DNA of 64,000 nucleotides from Rouxiella chamberiensis (GTDB lineage: Bacteria; Pseudomonadota; Gammaproteobacteria; Enterobacterales; Enterobacteriaceae): contig NZ_CP114058.1 of NCBI RefSeq assembly GCF_026967475.1, forward strand, positions 992,001 through 1,056,000, written 5' to 3'. Position 1 is the stretch's first letter, and the number at the start of each line of letters is the position of its first letter. The notes below the pieces were generated by a model. The model saw only the letters and a program-made list of their open reading frames with translations, searched no databases and had not been told where the DNA came from. Positions 17,367 through 26,418 of the stretch are shown piece by piece. The position numbers were made by a program, and so were the translations under genes.

Positions 17367-20048
17367 GTGACAACATCATCGCTACCCGGACTGGACGCGG
17401 TCGAACGGGAAAAGAAAGTGCGCCGTTTTTCCCGCCTGACCTTGCTGGCACTGCCGCTTCTGCTGTTTCTGGCGCTGTTTTTTATCTGGCCTATCATTGG
17501 CCTGCTCAAACAGGGTTTCTACAGTCATGGCGTGCTCTCGGTGGACAATTATCGGCGGCTGCTCGACGTGCCTATCTATCGAATTGTGCTGCAAAACACG
17601 TTTGTGATCGCAGCCGTGGTGACAGTCAGTTGCATCGTCATGAGTTATCCGCTGGCGTATTTGATGGCCTCGGTAAAACCCGCGCTGTCGAAACTGCTGT
17701 TTTTCGCCGTGCTGCTGCCGTTCTGGTCCAGCGCACTGGTGCGCACCTCCGCCTGGATTGCGCTATTGCAGCAAAATGGTCCCCTCAACACGTTACTGGT
17801 CACCACGCGCCTTATCGATCAACCGGTCGCCTTTCTCTATAACTTTACCGGCGTCTTGATTGGCATGACCCACGTATTGATGCCATTTGTGGTATTGCCG
17901 CTGTACTCCTCGTTTCGCTCGATGGATAAATCCCTGATTCAAGCGGCGCAGAGTCTGGGCGCGGATTCCATCGGCATTTTCATCCGGGTGATTTTACCGC
18001 TGACCCGTCCGGGCGTGGTGGCGGGGGCCATTATCGTCTTCATGAATGCGGTGGGGTATTACATTACGCCATCGCTGATGGGAGGACCGGCGCAGCGCAT
18101 GATTGCCGAACTCATCTCGCATAACATCAGCGATGAGTTGAACTGGGGCATCGCGGCCGCGCTGGCTGGCGTCCTGCTTGTTACCACGCTCTTTGCGCTG
18201 TGGCTGTTCAATCGGCTGTTCGGGCTGGACAAGCTGATGAGCGGGCCATCCGGAAAGGGGAATCAGATAGTGACTGCCCGTCGCACCGGTGGAGGCCGTA
18301 TCAGCGCACTCGCCGGTGTTCTGTGCGCCGTCTTCCTGCTGCTGCCGATTGTCATCGTCATCCCGATGAGTTTCGGCACAGGGAGTTTCCCCACCTTTCC
18401 GCCTGCGGAGTACGGCATTCGCTGGTACCGCAATTTCCTTGGGGATCCCAAATGGTTGGCGGCGCTGTGGCAGAGCCTCAAGATTGGCGCGATGGTGACT
18501 CTGGTTTCAATGCTATTGGGCGCCACCGCCGCACTAGGCGTCTATAAAATGCGGCCGGGCCGCAGAAGCTGGCTCGAAACGCTGTATATCATCCCGATGT
18601 CGGTACCGGCCATCATCACCGCCGTGGCACTTTATTATCTCTGCGGGCCGCTCGGCCTTATCAATAACTCGGTCGCGCTCATCATTGGTCACACGGTGCT
18701 GGCCACGCCCTATGTCTACATTACCCTCCGTGCCGCGCTACAGGCGTTTGACCCCAGCCTTGAACTGGCCGCGCTGAGTCTTGGCGCGAGCTGGCCCCAG
18801 ATGTTCAGGCGGATCATGCTGCCTGCGCTGTTGCCGGGCCTTGTCGGGGGCGCGGTCTTTGCCTTTATCACCTCGTTCGACGATGTGGTCATGGCGCTGT
18901 TCCTGACTACGCTGCGCAATCGCACGCTGCCAAAACTGATGTACGAGGGGTTGTCGTTCGATTTCGACCCGACGGTGATTTCCGCCTCCTGCGTATTGAT
19001 TGCCGCCACCGCGCTTATCTTGCTTGCCCACAGTCTGCCAGGTCGCCAAGGAGAAAAAATGCAACAACAACAAGGTAAAGACGTCACCCTAACGGGAATT
19101 CGCAAGACTTACGGCGAAGTGATTGCCTTGCCGGAGGTCAACCTGGCGGTAAAACGTGGCGAGTTTTGCACCTTGCTGGGTGCATCGGGGTCCGGCAAAA
19201 CGACACTGCTGAAGATTATCGCGGGTTTTGAAATGCCGGATAGAGGCAGTGTGCATATCGCAGGAAAAAATGTCAGTCGAATGCCGATTGCCGAGCGCAA
19301 TATCGGGATGGTGTTCCAGAACTACGCGCTGTTTCCGCATTTGTCGGTCTTTGAAAACGTGGCCTTTCCCCTGCGGATGCGCCGTATGGCGAAGCAGGAT
19401 ATCGAACGGAAAGTGACGGAGGCGTTGGCGCTGGTGAGCCTGGAAGCGTATCGCACGCGTATGCCGGGAGAGTTGTCCGGCGGTCAGCAGCAGCGTACCG
19501 CACTGGCGCGCGCGCTGGTGTTTAATCCGGATATCCTGCTGATGGATGAACCGCTGGGTGCGCTCGACAAAAATCTGCGCCAGACGATTCAATTGCAAAT
19601 CAAGCAGCTGCATCAGGAGTTGGGCCTGACGGTGGTATTCGTCACTCACGACCAGGAGGAAGCCATGAACCTTTCCGACACCATCGTCATTATGGAAAAC
19701 GGCCGCATTGTGGAGTCGGGCGCACCTGAAACACTCTACCGTCGTCCGGGCAGTCCTTTTGTGGCGGGATTTCTGGGCGAGTGCAATTTTATTGCGCAGG
19801 AGAACGGCGGCATGCTGGGCATTCGCCCCGAGCATTTGCTGGTCGGCCATTCCAGTCAGCAGGCCGCGCAGCGTCATCGCGGAGAAGTTCAGGTGGCGAC
19901 TTTTTGCGGCATGCACTGGAAACTCTTTATCGCCTCGCAGGGGCAGACCCTGATTGCCTATGCTCCGCCCGATATTTCGCCGTTTGAACGCACGCCCGGC
20001 AACATCGTCGAATGGGGATTCCAGCCAGCCGACGCCATGACCTTTTAA
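17367..20048 (+). CDS. ABC importer: permease-permease-ATPase in one 893-aa frame
   Basis: One uninterrupted frame encodes two PotB/PotC-type permeases and a PotA-type ATPase. Residues about 1-301 are the first permease, with the EAA loop AAQSLGADSIGIFIRVILP. Residues about 302-564 are the second, with AALSLGASWPQMFRRIMLP. Residues 565-893 are the ATPase, with Walker A GASGSGKTT (605-613), signature LSGGQQQR, Walker B ILLMDEP, VTHD, and a C-terminal TOBE-like part. Internal ribosome sites with in-frame GTG (18270) and ATG (19059) mark the junctions, so three separate proteins may still be made. An undetected indel upstream of a lost stop is possible, since this window has many. Substrate unknown. 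Confidence 0.8.
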   Translation: MTTSSLPGLDAVEREKKVRRFSRLTLLALPLLLFLALFFIWPIIGLLKQGFYSHGVLSVDNYRRLLDVPIYRIVLQNTFVIAAVVTVSCIVMSYPLAYLMASVKPALSKLLFFAVLLPFWSSALVRTSAWIALLQQNGPLNTLLVTTRLIDQPVAFLYNFTGVLIGMTHVLMPFVVLPLYSSFRSMDKSLIQAAQSLGADSIGIFIRVILPLTRPGVVAGAIIVFMNAVGYYITPSLMGGPAQRMIAELISHNISDELNWGIAAALAGVLLVTTLFALWLFNRLFGLDKLMSGPSGKGNQIVTARRTGGGRISALAGVLCAVFLLLPIVIVIPMSFGTGSFPTFPPAEYGIRWYRNFLGDPKWLAALWQSLKIGAMVTLVSMLLGATAALGVYKMRPGRRSWLETLYIIPMSVPAIITAVALYYLCGPLGLINNSVALIIGHTVLATPYVYITLRAALQAFDPSLELAALSLGASWPQMFRRIMLPALLPGLVGGAVFAFITSFDDVVMALFLTTLRNRTLPKLMYEGLSFDFDPTVISASCVLIAATALILLAHSLPGRQGEKMQQQQGKDVTLTGIRKTYGEVIALPEVNLAVKRGEFCTLLGASGSGKTTLLKIIAGFEMPDRGSVHIAGKNVSRMPIAERNIGMVFQNYALFPHLSVFENVAFPLRMRRMAKQDIERKVTEALALVSLEAYRTRMPGELSGGQQQRTALARALVFNPDILLMDEPLGALDKNLRQTIQLQIKQLHQELGLTVVFVTHDQEEAMNLSDTIVIMENGRIVESGAPETLYRRPGSPFVAGFLGECNFIAQENGGMLGIRPEHLLVGHSSQQAAQRHRGEVQVATFCGMHWKLFIASQGQTLIAYAPPDISPFERTPGNIVEWGFQPADAMTF
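18254..18272 (+). promoter_or_regulatory. Internal ribosome site and GTG at permease 1/2 junction
   Basis: AAAGGGG lies nine bases before an in-frame GTG (18270). TAGTG at 18268-18272 would be a classic stop/start overlap if the upstream frame were shifted by one base. Confidence 0.45.
19048..19061 (+). promoter_or_regulatory. Internal ribosome site and ATG at permease 2/ATPase junction
   Basis: AAGGAG lies five bases before an in-frame ATG (19059) that is the natural start of a 329-residue PotA-like ATPase, so independent initiation is likely. Confidence 0.55.
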
Positions 20049-20111
20049 CAACCTGCGCTGAGGCAGTTTTTCGCACCGCAGACATTTATTCATTTACTCA
20101 GGAAGACAGAG

Positions 20112-21050
20112 ATGACCCCTAAACTCGATGAGCAGGCGCATGGCGTCTACATCATTTCCGCCACGCCTTTTACCGACGACGGTGCTCTGGATTTGGAAAG
20201 CGCCGACAGCCTGACCGATTTTTATCTGGAGCAGGGCGTGAGCGGCATGACTATTCTGGGCATGATGGGCGAAGCGCCGAAATTGACCGAGGACGAATCG
20301 CTGCAGTTTATGCGCCGCGTGCTGGCTCGGGTCAACGGACGCGTGCCTGTGGTGGTCGGCGTGAGTCATGCGTCGCATCAACACGTTCAGCGGCTAAGCC
20401 ATACCGCCATGGAACTGGGTGCCGCCGGTGTCATGCTGGCACCCGTCGCCAATCTCAAGACCGATGACCAGATAAGCCAGTATTACCTGTCGGTGGCGGA
20501 GAAACTGGGCGCGGACGTGCCTCTCTGTCTACAGGATTTCCCGCAATCTACCGGCGTCCATACCTCGGTGGCGGTCATACTGCGCCTAATCGAAGCCCTG
20601 CCGCAGTTGGTGATGTTGAAACACGAAGACTTGCCGGGGTTGCGCAAGCTGACTCAGGTCAGAAAGCAGAGTGTGGCGCGGGATTTACGCCGGATAAGTA
20701 TTCTGGTGGGCAATGGCGGACTCTTTCTCCCGCAGGAGATGCGCCGTGGCGCGGATGGCGCGATGACCGGTTTTGCCTATCCTGAAATGCTGGTACAGGT
20801 TTGTGCGCTGTTCGAGGCAGGCAAGCCGGAAGAGGCGGAAAATCTGTTCGATATCTATCTGCCGCTGCTGCGCCATGAATTCCAGTTTGGTATCGGATTG
20901 GCTCTGCGAAAAGAGACACTGCGTCGACGCGGGATTATCCGTAGCGCCGCGGTGCGACAGCCTGGCCCGCTGCTGGATGGCGACGATATGCGCGAACTGG
21001 GCGAATTGATTGCCCGTCTCGAGATGAAATTGCAGCAATCAACCCGGTAA
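20112..21050 (+). CDS. Dihydrodipicolinate-synthase-family lyase (DapA-like)
   Basis: This 312-residue TIM-barrel protein starts with the family's YIISATPFTDDGALD and has GMMGEAPKL (phosphate/carboxylate-binding loop) and the Schiff-base lysine in MLKHEDLPG. Where most DapA family enzymes have the catalytic Tyr in YNxP, this one reads CLQDFPQSTG, so the proton relay differs. That variant is found in aldolase/hydrolase branches outside lysine synthesis. As last gene of the 13471-21050 cluster it probably cleaves or dehydrates a keto-acid intermediate; the reaction is not predictable from sequence. Confidence 0.78.
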   Translation: MTPKLDEQAHGVYIISATPFTDDGALDLESADSLTDFYLEQGVSGMTILGMMGEAPKLTEDESLQFMRRVLARVNGRVPVVVGVSHASHQHVQRLSHTAMELGAAGVMLAPVANLKTDDQISQYYLSVAEKLGADVPLCLQDFPQSTGVHTSVAVILRLIEALPQLVMLKHEDLPGLRKLTQVRKQSVARDLRRISILVGNGGLFLPQEMRRGADGAMTGFAYPEMLVQVCALFEAGKPEEAENLFDIYLPLLRHEFQFGIGLALRKETLRRRGIIRSAAVRQPGPLLDGDDMRELGELIARLEMKLQQSTR

Positions 21051-21147
21051 AGAATGCGTTACCGGCGAAGAAGTGTGCGCGTCGGTCACGGGCTTGAAAG
21101 ATGGGCGGGTCGAGCTAAAGCCTCGGCCTGACCCATCGACACTATTA

Positions 21148-21989
21148 TCAAACGGAAGGCGGCACCTGAATTTGCTCGATTTGCGCACCGGAACCCGAGC
21201 GGGCATTTCCCAAATCAGGCTCCTGCCCCAGAATATCGGGCTGTTCAAAGGCCGTAAACTGGCCCACGCCGTCATACGCCTGACCTTCGCTCCAGCGTCC
21301 TTTGGGGAGCGGTTTGTCGAGCGAGGTATTGAGGCAATAATATGCGTGCTCCAGTGCCTCGTTTTCCCGCGGGAAACTGTTGGGAATAGGCAGGGTGGCC
21401 TTGAGTCCGCCCAACTCCTCGATGACCGCCATCCATTGTTGCTGGTGCATGGTGTCACGCGCAATCAGGAATGACAGAAACTCCTTCATGCCGCTGTCCT
21501 GCGTCATATTATAAAGACGGGTTGCCAGCACGCGCCCGGTCGCTTCGGCGGCAATATTGGACAGCATATCGGCGGCAATATTTCCGGAAGCATAAATATG
21601 GCTCATATCGAAAGGCACGCCATTGGCATTGACCGGCATGGCCGACAGTCCCGATGACAAGACATGCAGCGGATTCATGCCGCCCAGAATGGCATTGACG
21701 ACCGGATCTTTGGCCGAAGCTTCCTGATAGGAAAGGGGGCACCTTCGAGGTTCAGCGCGACGGCATGGCCCAGCATTTCGATATGGCTGAGCTCTTCCGT
21801 TGCTGTCGATATCAGCAAATCGCGGATGCGCACATCGCCGCGCGCGCCCATTGCCTGAAAGAAATACTGCATGGCGACGCGAATCTCGCCTTCCACGCCC
21901 CCGATGGCCTGTTGCAGCAGCATGGCAAATTCCGGATCAGGTTTATCGACACGCACTGGGAATTGAAGTTTCGATGAATGATGAAACAT
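21148..21989 (-). pseudogene. Manganese catalase family protein, one frameshift
   Basis: A di-manganese catalase of the ferritin-like fold that decomposes hydrogen peroxide. The N-terminal part carries GGVEGEIRVAMQYFFQAMG and ATEELSHIEMLGH. The second frame supplies AAEATGRVLATRLYN and ARDTMHQQQW. Together these give the Glu/His ligands of both helix pairs. The frame breaks at 21735-21739, where a five-base C run (minus strand) lacks one C. With it, the protein reads EGAPLSYQEASAKDPVV without a stop and is about 280 residues, near the usual family length. The ATG at 21989 follows a GGAG site. Confidence 0.82.
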
Positions 21990-22169
21990 AACTTTCTCCA
22001 CGTTGATATAAGTGGCTTTTAGGGAATAAAAGCCCGATGAATAATAAATCTGACAGGAATGGCATAATCTGTTGGCTGGGTGAGGTGCATACTCTTTCTG
22101 CATCGGGAAAATAAAACCCATGCAAATGAATTAACGAGAAGGGGGCGTTATGCTCATTAATTAAAAAAT

Positions 22170-22187
22170 GCCCGTAATGAAACGGGC
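22170..22187 (-). terminator. Small hairpin with T-run on the minus strand
   Basis: GCCCGT and ACGGGC form a 6-bp stem. Six A's lie on its left side (plus strand), so on the minus strand it is followed by TTTTTT. It may end a leftward transcript coming from the mesX-mesD side. Confidence 0.4.
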
Positions 22188-22213
22188 TAAATATTCTTAC
22201 TATCAGGAGGGAA

Positions 22214-22510
22214 ATGATACACTCGTCTTACAGATACCTATTAAGTATTGCAGTTATTGGAATCTTTATCGTAATCCCGTGGCTCGAAATCATCAATAAA
22301 CCCAGATTGCGGCTTTCCGCGCATTCTACACTGTGTAAACTCCGTGCTACTTCATTACACCTCTCGATAATTCTGAGGTTGCCTGTAAGTTTGGAGGATT
22401 ATTCTTGCGAGGTGTTGCGGCAATTAAAGTCTAGGTTGAAAGAGTGGCAGAAAATTTTAAATGTAGAGGGGGTGAGGTTTAACGTGGGAATTATAGATAG
22501 GGTGCTATGA
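22214..22510 (+). CDS. Hypothetical small protein with N-terminal membrane segment
   Basis: This open frame of 98 residues starts with ATG behind AGGAGGGA, a strong ribosome site. Residues about 8-25 (YLLSIAVIGIFIVIPWL) could be a membrane anchor; the rest is basic and contains no family I know. Codon use looks less biased than in the neighbours, so it may be spurious. Confidence 0.25.
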   Translation: MIHSSYRYLLSIAVIGIFIVIPWLEIINKPRLRLSAHSTLCKLRATSLHLSIILRLPVSLEDYSCEVLRQLKSRLKEWQKILNVEGVRFNVGIIDRVL

Positions 22511-22589
22511 TATTATGGCGTGAAAGGGAATAACTCGATTTCGCGCATAGAGAAGTATTATTGATGTTAAGGCATTTAGGGCGAGAGAT

Positions 22590-22656
22590 GTGGTAACGCG
22601 GTCCGGCAAAAGGGTAAACCTCATGGGCGAAAAAGAAAACGCCGGACCCGGACCAC
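22590..22656. repeat. Imperfect inverted repeat downstream of mesD
   Basis: GGTCCGGC (22600-22607) pairs with GCCGGACC (22641-22648), and flanking GTGGT/ACCAC (22590, 22652) extend it around a 33-base loop. It lies 33 bases past the mesD stop and could act as a 3'-end structure; there is no clear T-run. Confidence 0.4.
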
Positions 22657-22688
22657 GTTAACGGAAAATTATCAACGACCTGACGGCG

Positions 22689-23720
22689 TTATTTTCCGAG
22701 CAACTCTTTACGCACGATTTCAGCACCGGCGCTCAATGCTTTTAGCTTGCCGTTTGCGACCTGACGAGCAAGCGGCGTCATACCACAGTTGGTCGACGGA
22801 TAGAGCTTGTCGGCATCGACGAACTGCAGGGCTTTGCGAAGCGTATTCGCAACCTCTTCAGGAGTCTCGATAGCATTGGTAGCCACATCGATGGCACCGA
22901 CCATGACTTTTTTACCGCGAATAAGCTCAATCAGATCCATCGGAACGTGCGAGTTCTGACATTCCAGCGAAACGATATCGATGCTCGAGGTTTGCAGCTT
23001 AGGGAAAATCTCTTCATATTGACGCCATTCGTTACCCAGCGTCTTTTTCCAGTCTGTGTTGGCCTTGATGCCATAACCGTAGCAAATGTGAACCGCGGTT
23101 TCACACTTAAGCCCTTCAACCGCTCTTTCCAGCGCGGCAATACCCCAGTCATTGACTTCATCGAAGAAAACGTTAAATGCCGGCTCGTCAAACTGAATAA
23201 TGTCCACGCCTGCCGCTTCCAGTTCTTTGGCTTCCTGGTTCAGGATCTTGGCGAATTCCCAGGCGAGTTTTTCGCGGCTCTTGTAGTGGGCATCATAGAG
23301 GGTATCGATCATCGTCATCGGACCCGGCAATGCCCATTTAATCGGCTTTGTGGTTTGCTGACGCAGGAATTTGGCATCTTCGACGAACACGGGTTTCTGG
23401 CGTGACACTGCGCCGACAACGGTCGGTACGCTCGCATCATAGCGATTACGAATTCGGACGGTTTCACGTTTTTCGAAGTCAACGCCATCAAGGTGTTCAA
23501 TGAACGTCGTGACAAAATGTTGACGGGTCTGCTCGCCGTCACTGACGATATCGATACCGGCCTGACGTTGGTCTTCCAGACACAGACGCAGGGCATCCTG
23601 TTTACCGGCAATCAGTTCATCGCCTTGCAGTTTCCACGGTGACCACAGAGTTTCAGGCTGCGCAAGCCATGAAGGTTTAGGCAAACTGCCCGCCGTAGAA
23701 GTAGGTAACAAAATTTTCAT
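22689..23720 (-). CDS. mesD: Core-MetE methionine synthase MesD
   Basis: This 343-residue protein matches only the C-terminal catalytic half of cobalamin-independent methionine synthase. Zinc ligands are visible as the His and Cys of AVHICYGYG, Glu in SLECQNSH and Cys in STNCGMTPL. It lacks the N-terminal folate-binding half of MetE. It follows a DUF1852 gene by 28 bases. That pair is the described MesD/MesX system, a methionine synthase that needs MesX and oxygen rather than methyl-folate. The identification rests on domain length and on the partner gene. Confidence 0.85.
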   Translation of the reverse strand: MKILLPTSTAGSLPKPSWLAQPETLWSPWKLQGDELIAGKQDALRLCLEDQRQAGIDIVSDGEQTRQHFVTTFIEHLDGVDFEKRETVRIRNRYDASVPTVVGAVSRQKPVFVEDAKFLRQQTTKPIKWALPGPMTMIDTLYDAHYKSREKLAWEFAKILNQEAKELEAAGVDIIQFDEPAFNVFFDEVNDWGIAALERAVEGLKCETAVHICYGYGIKANTDWKKTLGNEWRQYEEIFPKLQTSSIDIVSLECQNSHVPMDLIELIRGKKVMVGAIDVATNAIETPEEVANTLRKALQFVDADKLYPSTNCGMTPLARQVANGKLKALSAGAEIVRKELLGK

Positions 23721-23748
23721 GACAAATGACCTTTTATTTTTTGGTTAA

Positions 23749-24732
23749 TCAAAGAACGTAATTGGCAGACCACTCTTCAAGAATAGCCTGATAAGGTTTA
23801 ATGAAGTGTTGTTCAGTAAACTTTCCCTGCTCGACAGCCAACTGGCTACGTTCTTCTCGATCATAAACAATTTCAGTTAATGTATGATCCTGGTTATTCA
23901 AGTTCGGTTGATAGCAATGCCCAGCCGCAGAATTCGCATTGTAGATTTCCGGGCGGTAAATCCGCTGGAAAGTCTCCATGGTGCTAATGGTGCCGATAAG
24001 TTCGAGGTCGGTGTAATCGGCCGTTAAATCCCCGGGGAAATAAAAGGCCAGGGGCGCAACGCTATTGGCAGGCATAAAGTAACGCGCCTGTAATCCCATT
24101 TTGCCGAAATAGTGATCGGTCAGGGAAGGTTCATTCTGCTGATATTCGACGCCCAGCACCGGATGCTGATAATCCGTGCGATGGTAAGTGTTTTTACTGG
24201 AAACGCTTAAGCAAATTACCGGCGGCTTTTTAAAGTTGCTTTTATAAGCCTCTGAATTGATGAAATATTTGAAGATGTTACCGTGTAACTCGCCAAAATT
24301 TTCCGGCGTGCTGAATGTGGTTTGATTTTTATTGTGCTCTGACAGCAACACGCTGAAATCATAATCACGCACGTAGGAGGAGAAGTTATTGCCGACAATG
24401 CCTTCAAAACGCTGGTGGGTTTTGTTATCGACAATATTGGTTTTCAGTATTTCAATCACCGGGAAACTGTCGGTATTGCCTTGCGCAGAAATATTCATTT
24501 CGACGGAGACGATGTCCAGCTCCACAGAATAACGATCGCCGTTAGGATTATCTTCACGCGCCAGCGAATTGAAACGATTGTCGATCATCATCAAGGCATT
24601 GCGCAAGTTTTCCTGACGCTTCTCTCCTCTCGCCAAATTGGCAAAGTTGGTGGTGATACGCGTACTTTCCGACGGATTATAATTCTCGTCGAAGCGAATG
24701 CTTTTAATGTTAAAGGTAAATTCGTTTTTCAT
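23749..24732 (-). CDS. mesX: DUF1852 protein MesX, partner of MesD
   Basis: This 327-residue protein starts MKNEFTFNIKSIRFDENYNPSESTRITTNFANLARG in character and length like DUF1852 proteins, which are nearly always found beside a core-MetE gene. MesX is reported to be required for MesD-dependent methionine synthesis and may help generate the methyl donor; its chemistry is unresolved. It is first in the two-gene operon. A palindrome lies 57 bases upstream. Confidence 0.85.
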   Translation of the reverse strand: MKNEFTFNIKSIRFDENYNPSESTRITTNFANLARGEKRQENLRNALMMIDNRFNSLAREDNPNGDRYSVELDIVSVEMNISAQGNTDSFPVIEILKTNIVDNKTHQRFEGIVGNNFSSYVRDYDFSVLLSEHNKNQTTFSTPENFGELHGNIFKYFINSEAYKSNFKKPPVICLSVSSKNTYHRTDYQHPVLGVEYQQNEPSLTDHYFGKMGLQARYFMPANSVAPLAFYFPGDLTADYTDLELIGTISTMETFQRIYRPEIYNANSAAGHCYQPNLNNQDHTLTEIVYDREERSQLAVEQGKFTEQHFIKPYQAILEEWSANYVL

Positions 24733-25341
24733 GGCGTTCCGGCATCCTAATTTCTGATATAAAGACCTGAATGGACTTATTGCTTTTTTCAGGGGTTCCC
24801 TGATTTATTTTCAGGCTTTGTATTCAGTCGTCTTCAAGGTGACTAAGCTAATAATTTCGTGTCTCTTTTATGCCAGAGTCACGGAGGGAGTAAAAGTGAT
24901 TTAATTTCATTGGAACATGAGTCATCTTCATGATGTGTCGCACCCTCTGCGTGACGGGGTGCGAAAATCCCCAAATTTATCGAGGTTACGGGCTAAATCC
25001 CTGATTTCGAAACCGCATTTCATCTCTTCACCGGTTCCACAAAACAAGACATCGCGCAGGCGTAAAACAGAATATTGCTGGATTGACGGAGATAACGCCG
25101 TCGACCTTTCGTCCTGTTTCATTTTGACCAAAAAAAGGGTTTGAAGGGAGATAAAGCAGTTAATTGCTCCATGAATGGAATAATGATTTCCATTATGAGT
25201 CATTTATCCCACGAGGGAATTCGTTGATGATGGGCCCAAGTACCCATTGACTGGTATACGTCACATCATGCTTCCAGGTCCTGCTGATTTCACTGTCAAT
25301 CCGGCAGGGCCTATTCTGCACATCAACGTTAGGATAATGAA
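24733..25341. other. 609-base gap between mesX and nemA
   Basis: This divergent intergenic region must hold both promoters. Visible elements are the palindrome at 24789-24803, a palindromic TGGGCCCA near 25230, and TGGTATAC at 25251-25258. A 75-codon open frame at 24917-25144 has no recognisable features and I do not call it a gene. Confidence 0.4.
24789..24803. promoter_or_regulatory. Palindrome upstream of mesX
   Basis: TCAGGG-GTT-CCCTGA is a perfect 6-bp inverted repeat 57-71 bases before the mesX start, in a good position for a repressor or activator site. It does not match the MetJ box (AGACGTCT) or MetR consensus that I know. Confidence 0.4.
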
Positions 25342-26400
25342 ATGAGTCGCCTTTTTACCCCCGTCAAACTTGGTCCCTACATCCTTTCCAATCACCTTGT
25401 CATGGCGCCCATGACACGCAGTCGCGCCAACTTTGATGGCACGCCGGGCAGTTTGATGGGGGATTATTATGCTCAACGCGCCAGCATGGGCCTTATCATT
25501 GCAGAGGGTACGCAGCCGTCGGCGGACGGTCAGGGATATTTGATGACGCCGGGTATTTATACCGAGGCACACATTGCCGGGTGGAAAAAGGTCACCGATG
25601 CCGTGCACCGTCAGGGCGGGCGGATCTTCATTCAGCTCATGCATGCCGGCCGTATGTCACATCCCGAGAATACGCCGCACCATCGTCAGGGCGTGGCTCC
25701 TTCGGCGATTGCGCCGGGCACGCAAATGTTTACACCCCACGGCATGCAGGACATTCCCGTCCCACGCGAGATGACGGCCGAAGATATCCGCCAGACGGTC
25801 AACGATTTCCGTCTGGCCGCCCGCTGTGCGATTGAAGCCGGTGCTGATGGCGTGGAGATTCACGGGGCCAACGCCTATCTGATTCAGCAGTTCCTCGCGC
25901 CAAGCTCAAACACCCGAACCGATGAATATGGCGGCTCGGTGGAAAATAGGGCGCGTTTCGCCATTGAGGTTGCCACCGCCGTTGCCGAAGCCGTGGGTGC
26001 TGAAAAAACGGGGATTCGCCTTTCTCCGGGTACCGCAATGTGGGGAATTGACGAAGGCGAGCAGGGGCCGGAACTTTACCGTTATCTGGTCGCCGAATTG
26101 AATAAGCTCGGACTGGCCTATGTGCACGTCATGCACCTGGGTAACGAGTCGCTCCTTAAAGATATTCGCCGTCTTTGGTCACAGTCGTTGATAGTCAACC
26201 GTCCGGGTCGGGCGCGCGAGGATATCGGCAGCGATATTGCCTCGGGCATGACCGAGTTGGAGTCCTATGGTCAAATGGTGCTGGCAAACCCGGACTTTAT
26301 CACCCGTCTGCAAACCCAGTCGCCGATGAATCCGGCCGATCACACGACCTACTTCGGCGGAAATGAAGCGGGCTACACCGATTATCCAAGCCTTGCCTAA
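25342..26400 (+). CDS. nemA: Alkene reductase of the old yellow enzyme family (NemA-like)
   Basis: This 352-residue FMN-dependent TIM barrel reduces activated double bonds and nitro esters with NAD(P)H. Family landmarks are VMAPMTRSRA, IFIQLMHAGRMSHP, VEIHGANAYLIQQFL with the catalytic His/Asn pair, and NTRTDEYGGSVENR. The length is normal for NemA. The AGGATAATGAA upstream supplies the ribosome site. No nemR regulator gene is adjacent, and a terminator follows at once, so it is a single-gene unit. Confidence 0.88.
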   Translation: MSRLFTPVKLGPYILSNHLVMAPMTRSRANFDGTPGSLMGDYYAQRASMGLIIAEGTQPSADGQGYLMTPGIYTEAHIAGWKKVTDAVHRQGGRIFIQLMHAGRMSHPENTPHHRQGVAPSAIAPGTQMFTPHGMQDIPVPREMTAEDIRQTVNDFRLAARCAIEAGADGVEIHGANAYLIQQFLAPSSNTRTDEYGGSVENRARFAIEVATAVAEAVGAEKTGIRLSPGTAMWGIDEGEQGPELYRYLVAELNKLGLAYVHVMHLGNESLLKDIRRLWSQSLIVNRPGRAREDIGSDIASGMTELESYGQMVLANPDFITRLQTQSPMNPADHTTYFGGNEAGYTDYPSLA

Positions 26401-26418
26401 CGCCAACCCGCGATGAAC

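Noticed and set aside
19089-20093. 334-codon open frame on the minus strand opposite the ABC ATPase
   Set aside because: It mirrors a gene with complete Walker motifs, has no family features, and long antisense frames are common in GC-rich genes.
24917-25144. 75-codon open frame between mesX and nemA
   Set aside because: No ribosome site or recognisable protein; sits in a divergent promoter region.
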